From Bacteroides pyogenes DSM 20611 = JCM 6294 (lineage in GTDB: Bacteria; Bacteroidota; Bacteroidia; Bacteroidales; Bacteroidaceae), in contig NZ_KE386623.1 in the NCBI RefSeq assembly GCF_000428105.1, positions 156,963-220,962 on the forward strand: 64,000 bases of DNA. Direction: 5' to 3'. Every line of letters begins with the position of its first letter. Positions within the stretch are counted from its first letter, which is position 1. The notes beneath the pieces are model-generated. The model was not told the DNA's origin. It ran no database searches and worked only from the letters and a program-made list of their open reading frames with translations. A program made the translations under genes and the position numbers. Positions 59,501 to 64,000 of the stretch are shown in pieces.

Positions 59501-59707
59501 GACGGATCGGTAATGCTCCAATAGTTCTTTGAGACTCTCTTCGTGTTTGATATCTTTCAGCTTATTTTCGAGGCTCAGGTAGTACTCTCTCGACTCCGCT
59601 TTATGGCTGACTCGCGAGCTGCATCCCGCCAATAGCAAGAGGGTAGGAATGAGAAATAAAAAGAATTTGCCGCAAAGGCCGTACAGATTGTCTACCGTTT
59701 CTCTCAT
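56597..59707 (-). CDS. Hybrid two-component sensor/regulator with TPR sensor domain
   Basis: The 1036-residue protein joins a whole two-component system in one chain. The order is an N-terminal signal with a possible lipobox (LLLLAGC), TPR repeats (about 40-380: NLGTNFRRIGALAEAADYHY, NLGAIFEEREQYDSAEVYYR), one membrane helix (about 396-418), HisKA with His445 (THEFRTPIT), an ATPase domain (VSDTGVGIDPEDLPRIF), a receiver with Asp761 (VTDIMMPRKD) and a C-terminal AraC helix-turn-helix (about 930-1036). Most Bacteroides hybrid regulators sense sugars through beta propellers; here TPRs replace them, pointing to a different signal. Targets may include the HU-like/DUF2589 cluster downstream, whose control region holds repeats. 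Confidence 0.92.
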   Translation of the reverse strand: MRETVDNLYGLCGKFFLFLIPTLLLLAGCSSRVSHKAESREYYLSLENKLKDIKHEESLKELLEHYRSVNDRFALMLCYKQLGKIQRENARFSDAIASHQEGLTLAYSLTDTIEIVQALNNLGTNFRRIGALAEAADYHYRALEHAEAYSGKLSPEGKKNRVVSMNGIGNVSLTLGYYDDAEKFFRLSLSDEIALKSPIGQAINLANLGAIFEEREQYDSAEVYYRRSMEQNRIGDSEMGMGLCNIHLGHLYKKQKLYATALEHYTKAYEQMDRISDRWHWLEACIAMAEIHLLTHNDEGFNRYIIRAEQTATEISSPEHLVTIYRLQHDFDFRLQHFDKALKHYKASEALEDSVRGVQKANRYIDLRLNFERDKNTRSLQRIEAENRADKMRRQITLYLVLIAFAFALIVLLLLWYAYRQRLRSNRILRQVERARTDFFTGITHEFRTPITIIRGLNEQLKDRHRLSESDHERYIQVIDRQSNRLLSLVNQLLDITRLQSGSDRPQWKRGDIVNYLRMSVENYQLYAERKQIQLNFQSGVLAQEMDFVPFYIDKVVSNLISNAIKHTPEGGRIDFRIDTSQNETLLLCVSDTGVGIDPEDLPRIFELFYHNERSTDDMGTGIGLSFTRLLVEKMNGKIEVESTPGKGAAFTVRLPLYNRSKENILRLEKSERPVADSALFSASAIATANTKRTDEYGTEIKPAANANPKAPLLLIVEDNADVRLYLQTLLSPYYRLLTAADGEEGLAVAREHLPDLIVTDIMMPRKDGIALCTELKQDVLVNHIPVIMLTARSTDEDRIAGLRCGVEAYIRKPFQAEELFITINNLLTARRLLQEKYTRLTQDTAFFTGSSASQENRMPREIASAHGNSPMPMEEVPPIVAASPENNVATSEEERLMNDCSAKDDATSATGSGIPAQEDTKTGTNAVERANLDFLNDVVALIDSHIEDPQLTPTFVASHMLLSLSQLNRKLNAITGAPTSLHILRRRLIHARRMLGNPRYSIMQVADLCGFTDSSHLSRAFKKEYGITPTAYRNQ

Positions 59708-59767
59708 GCGATATTTGTTTGTTCATATTTGCAGCGTTTGATTGCTTACGCTTTGAACCTTTTGTAG

Positions 59768-59775
59768 CAAAGATA
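59768..59775 (-). promoter_or_regulatory. Promoter -7 box of the hybrid regulator
   Basis: The minus strand reads TATCTTTG, 60 bases before the ATG at 59707. Confidence 0.6.
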
Positions 59776-59893
59776 ATGTAATTTTTATTAATTAAACAGA
59801 TTTAACGACAAATTTTGCCGCTCTTTTCCGATCTCGCTTGTGTCTCTCGCAGAGCGCATCACAGCATTCTGCCGGAGGTTGTATATACAAAGC

Positions 59894-59928
59894 GAACCCG
59901 GAAGTATCATTGTTGAACTTCCGGGCTC
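59894..59928 (-). terminator. Hairpin after galK
   Basis: GAACCCGGAAGT (59894-59905) pairs with ACTTCCGGGCTC (59917-59928) with one G-T pair. It lies 67 bases past the galK stop; the T tract is weak. Confidence 0.6.
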
Positions 59929-59995
59929 GTGGTTTCGTATAGATGGTGAGGTCTATCTCGAGAAGAACTGTAACCACCATCTTTTAATGTATCCT

Positions 59996-61150
59996 TTATA
60001 GCAACCGGCGAGAACCGTCGCTGATAACTACTTCGTAGACTTTAGGATTCCTGCCGAACTTAGCTCTGAACTCTTCTTTGGTCTTCTCCACGAAGTTGTC
60101 GTGCAATTCCTCTTTTACGAGATTGATGGTGCAGCCTCCGAAGCCTCCGCCCATTACGCGCGAACCGGTTACCCCATATTTCTTGGCGCAATCGTTCAGG
60201 AAATCGAGTTCTTCGCAGCTCACTTCGTAGAGTTTGCTCATTCCGTGATGGGTTTCATACATTTTCTGTCCTACGGTTTCGTAATCGTCTTTTTCGAGAG
60301 CGTCGGATACATCGAGAACGCGTTGGATCTCTTCAATCACATATTCTGCGCGCATGTAGTCTTCCGCGCTGATATCGTTTTTGGCTTCTTCCAACATTTC
60401 CATCGTGCAGTCGCGCAGGAATTCCACATGCGGATGTTTCTTCTTGATAGCGGCAACGGCATTCTCGCAACTTTCACGGCGTTTGTTATATGCCGAGGAA
60501 GCTAACTCGTGCTTTACCACCGAGTCCAGCAGAACCAACCGGTAGCCTTTCGGGTTGAACGGGAAATATTTGTACTCCAACGAACGGCAATCCAGACGAA
60601 TCAAGCTGCCCGCCTTACCGAACAAGGAAGCGAACTGGTCCATAATGCCGCACTTTACTCCACAGTAGTTGTGCTCCGTTGCCTGTCCCACCTTAGCCAA
60701 TTCGAATTTGTCTATCTTTCCTTCACCGAAGAGCTCGTTTAAGGCAAAAGCATAGGTGCTTTCCAAAGCTGCCGACGAAGACATACCCGCGCCCAGAGGC
60801 ACATCGCCTGCGAAAGCGGTATTGAATCCTTTTACATCTACTCCTCGCTTTATCATTTCACGGCATACGCCGAAGATGTATCTCGCCCAGCTGGTGCGGG
60901 GAGCGTCTTCTTCTTTCAGTCCGAACTCTACATAATCTTTCAGATCGATGGAATACGCCTTTACTTTGTCGGTTCCATTCGGTTTGATTTCGGCCATGAT
61001 GCCTTTATCCACCGCTCCCGGAAACACAAATCCTCCGTTGTAGTCGGTGTGTTCGCCGATAAGGTTGATACGTCCCGGAGAAGTATATACAAAACCGGTG
61101 GTACCGTCGAAATGTTTGATGAAGCGGCTTCTTACGTGTTCTATATCCAT
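59996..61150 (-). CDS. galK: Galactokinase
   Basis: The 384-residue GHMP kinase phosphorylates galactose at C1. The galactose-binding signature GRINLIGEHTDYNGG (26-40), the ATP-binding GDVPLGAGMSSSAALE and the C-terminal GSRVMGGGFGGCTI are all present, and the length is standard. It is the last gene of an operon with the sugar transporter (53 bases upstream) and galM, giving uptake, anomer interconversion and phosphorylation of galactose. Confidence 0.96.
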   Translation of the reverse strand: MDIEHVRSRFIKHFDGTTGFVYTSPGRINLIGEHTDYNGGFVFPGAVDKGIMAEIKPNGTDKVKAYSIDLKDYVEFGLKEEDAPRTSWARYIFGVCREMIKRGVDVKGFNTAFAGDVPLGAGMSSSAALESTYAFALNELFGEGKIDKFELAKVGQATEHNYCGVKCGIMDQFASLFGKAGSLIRLDCRSLEYKYFPFNPKGYRLVLLDSVVKHELASSAYNKRRESCENAVAAIKKKHPHVEFLRDCTMEMLEEAKNDISAEDYMRAEYVIEEIQRVLDVSDALEKDDYETVGQKMYETHHGMSKLYEVSCEELDFLNDCAKKYGVTGSRVMGGGFGGCTINLVKEELHDNFVEKTKEEFRAKFGRNPKVYEVVISDGSRRLL

Positions 61151-61203
61151 GATATTATACTATTAATGGTTGATAAATTCTTGTATCTTTCTTATGATTC
61201 TTA

Positions 61204-62487
61204 TTACTCTGCGCTTTTGATTACTTTATGACCGATGAGCGCATAATATATAAGGTATAATTCGCCTATCACAACTATTACCCAAGTAATCTGCCAGCCT
61301 ACGATACCGGCGGCTATTCCTTGTGTGAAGGGCAGTATGGCTCCGCCTACCACACCCATCATCAGAGCGCCCGAACCTTTGGATGTGTATTTGCCAAGTT
61401 TCGCAATGGCAAGAGAGAAGATAGCCGGCCACATAATGGAATGGAACAGACCTACTCCGACCAAAAGCAACGGGTTGTTTGTAACCACTGTGGCTGCTAC
61501 CAGAATGGTACTGATGACAGACGTTACCAGAAGTTGTGTTTGCGCGCTTATTTTGCTTACGAAGCTTCCGCAGAGACGGCCTACTAACATTCCTCCCCAG
61601 TACAATGCTGCTAATTGAGCGGCGCTGGCTACTGTGAAAAGAGCGTTTCCGTCAACGTCTTTCAATGAGAGAGCGTACAGGTTGATGTTGGCTCCTACGG
61701 CTACTTCAACACCTACATACATGAAGATGGCGACAACTCCTAAAGCCAAATGTCTGAACGACCATACGCTTTCGGTAAGTTCTTCCGCTCCATCTTCCGA
61801 AGCTGCTCCTGCTACGTTCGGTAAATTCAGTTTGGTCAATACCACAGTCAGTACACCTACGATAGCTATCAGCACAGCCATGGGAATGTAGAGCTGGCTG
61901 ATCTGTATTTGTTCGGAAGATACGCCTCCGAAGATTACGTATGCTACCAATAACGGGCCGATGGTTGTCATCGTAGAGTTACCCGCTCCGGCTATTGTCT
62001 GGCGTTGCACTGCGCTTGTTCCCTTTACATCGCACGCCACAAGATAAGGATTGATGGCGGCCTGTAAGAAAGTAAGCGCCGTTCCAGCAACAAACGAGCC
62101 CAATACGAATACGAAATATGCATGCGGCACTCTGACACTTTCGCCAAAGGCGATGTATGCAGGGAACCTGTCGAACAGAAGAGCCGATATTTCGAATATT
62201 CCGAATGCGAACAAAAGAATAATCAGTCCTCTGACGAGCGTGCTTCTGTAGCCATGCTTCTGAATGGTGTTGGCACTAAGATTACCCATTAAGAGGTATG
62301 CCAGGAAGAATGAGAAGTTGATGAACGTGGCAAGCATATCTTTTACAGGTATCGCTTCCTTTAAGAAAGCTGCTTGCATCGGCGCCTGGAATTGTTGGTT
62401 AATGTTGGTGATAAGACCCACTAACGACATTAGGATTACCATTGTAATAAATGGCCCTAAATAACTTTGTTTTTTTACGTTGTCCAT
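61204..62487 (-). CDS. gluP: Glucose/galactose:H+ symporter of the FHS family (MFS)
   Basis: The 427-residue protein has about twelve membrane helices. Signatures of the fucose/galactose FHS family include LMSLVGLITNINQQFQAPMQ, FINFSFFLAYLLMG, FLQAAINPYLV and FHSIMWPAIFSLAIAKLGKYTSKGSGAL. It imports galactose or glucose across the inner membrane with protons. Its place between galM and galK makes galactose the likely substrate. Confidence 0.9.
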   Translation of the reverse strand: MDNVKKQSYLGPFITMVILMSLVGLITNINQQFQAPMQAAFLKEAIPVKDMLATFINFSFFLAYLLMGNLSANTIQKHGYRSTLVRGLIILLFAFGIFEISALLFDRFPAYIAFGESVRVPHAYFVFVLGSFVAGTALTFLQAAINPYLVACDVKGTSAVQRQTIAGAGNSTMTTIGPLLVAYVIFGGVSSEQIQISQLYIPMAVLIAIVGVLTVVLTKLNLPNVAGAASEDGAEELTESVWSFRHLALGVVAIFMYVGVEVAVGANINLYALSLKDVDGNALFTVASAAQLAALYWGGMLVGRLCGSFVSKISAQTQLLVTSVISTILVAATVVTNNPLLLVGVGLFHSIMWPAIFSLAIAKLGKYTSKGSGALMMGVVGGAILPFTQGIAAGIVGWQITWVIVVIGELYLIYYALIGHKVIKSAE

Positions 62488-62549
62488 AATATGTTTACTT
62501 TATTGATATTTAAATATTTGTTTGTTGTATATATGCTATGGATTGATCA

Positions 62550-63647
62550 TCATTCTTCTACTCCGAATTTGTAAACCGTTATTTGCTGATATTCGTCATC
62601 CGGAAGCAAGGTGGCGGATGGGAAATGCGGTTTGTTGGGCGTGTCGGGGAAACATTGCGCTTCGAAGCAAACAGCGCTTCGCGCAGGGAATGTAGCTCCG
62701 TGTGCTCCTTCGAATCCATTCAGCCAGTTGCCGGTATATATCTGCATTCCCGCCTCTGTGGTATATACTTCCATTACGCGTCCGCTTTCGGGATCTTTGC
62801 ATGTGGCGGCAAGATCGAGCGAACCGGTTTCTGTTTTGTTTAAAACATAGCAATGGTCATATCCGCTCCCGAATACTAATTGTTGGAACTTTTCGTTGAT
62901 GCGTTCGCCTATTGCGTGCGGTGTGCGGAAATCCATCGGGGTTCCTTCCACTTTCGCTATCTCTCCCGTAGGTATAGATACTTCGTCGATGGGAGTATAG
63001 AAGTCGGCATTGATTGTGACGATATGGTTTTCTACGGTAGGAGTCGGCTTGGCTATTCCCGAAAGGTTGAAGAAACCGTGATTGGTGAGGTTTACTACGG
63101 TTGCTTTATCGGTGGTAGCGCGATATTCTATGGTTAACGCGTTGATATCCTCTTCCACACGATAACTCATCTCTACCTCCAATTTTCCGGGAAATCCCTC
63201 TTCTCCATCGGCGGAAGTGTAGTTGAACAGTATGGTGCTTTCATCAATTTGGGTAGCGTCCCATACACGAGCGTGGAATCCTGTAGGACCTCCATGCAGG
63301 GAGTTGGGACCGTTGTTTACGGTCAGCTCATGTTCTTCTCCGAACAGTGTGAATTTTCCTTTGGCAATGCGGTTGCCATAACGTCCGATGGTGGTGTTGA
63401 GGAAAGGTTCCGGACTTTGAACCACGTGGTCGATGCTGTCATGTCCAAGAACGACGTTGGCATATTTCCCGTTTTTATCGGGTACCATAATAGATAGAAT
63501 GGCGCATCCGTAATTTGTTACGGCCACTTCCATTCCCAATTTGTTTTTAAGGATAAATAAGTCGGTTCCCTTGTTCTTTATATCCTTTTGAAAATCTTTC
63601 CGGCTGAGCCCTGAAATATTTCCGTCTGTGGGGAATGTGTTATTCAT
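62550..63647 (-). CDS. galM: Aldose 1-epimerase (mutarotase)
   Basis: The 365-residue protein has the GalM fold with NTTIGRYGNRIAKGKF, NGPNSLHGGPTGFHARVWD, the catalytic histidine in TNHGFFNLSG and the catalytic glutamate in VCFEAQCFPDTPNKPHFPSATL. It interconverts alpha and beta anomers of galactose so that galactokinase receives the alpha form. The start at 63647 (MNNTFPTDGN) is chosen because a promoter box lies at 63672; the longer frame would run into the adjacent insertion sequence. It is the first gene of the operon. Confidence 0.93.
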   Translation of the reverse strand: MNNTFPTDGNISGLSRKDFQKDIKNKGTDLFILKNKLGMEVAVTNYGCAILSIMVPDKNGKYANVVLGHDSIDHVVQSPEPFLNTTIGRYGNRIAKGKFTLFGEEHELTVNNGPNSLHGGPTGFHARVWDATQIDESTILFNYTSADGEEGFPGKLEVEMSYRVEEDINALTIEYRATTDKATVVNLTNHGFFNLSGIAKPTPTVENHIVTINADFYTPIDEVSIPTGEIAKVEGTPMDFRTPHAIGERINEKFQQLVFGSGYDHCYVLNKTETGSLDLAATCKDPESGRVMEVYTTEAGMQIYTGNWLNGFEGAHGATFPARSAVCFEAQCFPDTPNKPHFPSATLLPDDEYQQITVYKFGVEE

Positions 63648-63671
63648 GTTTGGTTTTACTAAATTTTCTTG

Positions 63672-63703
63672 CAAATAAAGATAAATTCTTTGTTTCTCAC
63701 AAA
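63672..63703 (-). promoter_or_regulatory. Probable promoter of the galM operon
   Basis: On the minus strand TTTG (plus 63700-63703) and TTTATTTG (plus 63672-63679, one mismatch to TAnnTTTG) are separated by 20 bases. The insertion sequence ends about eight bases upstream of it, so upstream control sites may have been displaced. Confidence 0.5.
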
Positions 63704-63710
63704 TTATTCC

Positions 63711-64000
63711 GGCCCTATAACGAATCGTGTGGGTAGGCCATGTCAAGTTTACCCGACATGTAGTAGATCATTCTTATGAAGTTGTCTACGTTGCTGTATC
63801 CCCTAGCTCTTCTTTTGGCCAGTTGAATTTTAGAGTTAATACCTTCTAGCACACCATTGGTAACGCCTCTATTCTCAAAATAAGAGACTATACCAGACCA
63901 ATGTGCTTTGATGGTGTTTACAAATTTGCGAAACGGTTCTAACTTGGCATCAATGGCAACATCGCACCAAAATGCCAAATAGCCCTTAGCTTCTTCTTTA
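63711..64000 (-). mobile_element. Insertion sequence of the ISL3 family, right end only
   Basis: The element end probably lies at or near 63711, where GGCCCTATAACGAATCGTG begins just outside the transposase stop; a terminal repeat starting GG is usual for this family. The other end lies outside the window, so neither the repeat pair nor a target duplication can be verified. Confidence 0.6.
63715..64000 (-). CDS. ISL3-type transposase, C-terminal part (cut by window edge)
   Basis: The visible 94 codons run from the window end to TAG at 63715 and contain KPFRKFVNTIKAHWSGI-like sequence followed by YFENRGVTNGVLEGINSKIQLAKRRARGYSNVDNFIRMIY. The VLEGINSKIQLAKRRARGY segment with its glutamate is the C-terminal DDE signature of ISL3-family transposases. 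The frame continues beyond 64000. The gene points toward the galactose operon. Confidence 0.85.
   Translation of the reverse strand, partial: KEEAKGYLAFWCDVAIDAKLEPFRKFVNTIKAHWSGIVSYFENRGVTNGVLEGINSKIQLAKRRARGYSNVDNFIRMIYYMSGKLDMAYPHDSL

Noticed and set aside
59792..59980. 62-codon minus-strand frame between the hybrid regulator and galK
   Set aside because: It spans the galK hairpin and the promoter region and shows no family features.

Overview
The window is Bacteroidetes DNA, most likely Bacteroides in the broad sense. Promoter boxes of the TAnnTTTG type precede many genes. The gene families are typical of gut Bacteroidales: paired S46 dipeptidyl peptidases, a NagB/PIG-L fusion, a hybrid two-component regulator, the galM/transporter/galK operon and a stand-alone MetH activation domain. 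I saw no tRNA, rRNA or CRISPR array.

Region 1 (about 1-17,100) is the right-hand part of a decayed integrative or conjugative element. It holds the end of a TonB-type receptor, a DUF4374 lipoprotein, an AraC regulator and a three-gene envelope cassette (DUF1302-like outer-membrane protein, MMPL/RND permease, LolA-like protein). Then come conjugation relics: an RteC-like regulator broken by a frameshift, MobA without MobB, a palindrome-rich oriT-like stretch and a DUF3408 protein. An A+T-rich orphan gene of 1184 codons follows (10028-13582), and the element ends with two tandem tyrosine recombinase genes, one lacking its catalytic end. The boundary with the chromosome lies between the intact recombinase (16810) and the nadE terminator (17133).

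The 1184-residue protein is the most interesting item. It consists of two homologous halves, each carrying a PD-(D/E)xK-like nuclease signature with identical internal spacing (D388-x12-E401-x-K403 and D976-x12-E989-x-K991). It sits alone in the cargo position next to the recombinases, without a methylase or helicase. I infer a single-gene DNA- or RNA-targeting system, possibly anti-phage defence. I do not recognise a named family.

Region 2 (17,200-52,400) is ordinary chromosome: nadE; a PerR-like regulator with reverse rubrerythrin; a nitroreductase; two thioredoxins; DPP7 and DPP11; an anaerobic sulfatase maturase; sbcDC; an ECF sigma factor with a membrane partner; pyrC with a DPM1-like glycosyltransferase; mfd; a ygiQ-family radical SAM gene interrupted by an in-frame amber codon; nagB; and rpiB-tkt.

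Region 3 (52,600-59,800) is a leftward cluster of poorly known genes (DUF2589 protein, two companions, a lipoprotein, an HU-like protein). Upstream is a 616-base control region with a 28-base perfect palindrome, four 23-base tandem repeats and an 18-base direct repeat, then a hybrid sensor/regulator with a TPR sensor domain.

Region 4 (60,000-64,000) is a galactose operon (galM, sugar/H+ symporter, galK) ending against a truncated ISL3-type transposase at the window edge.
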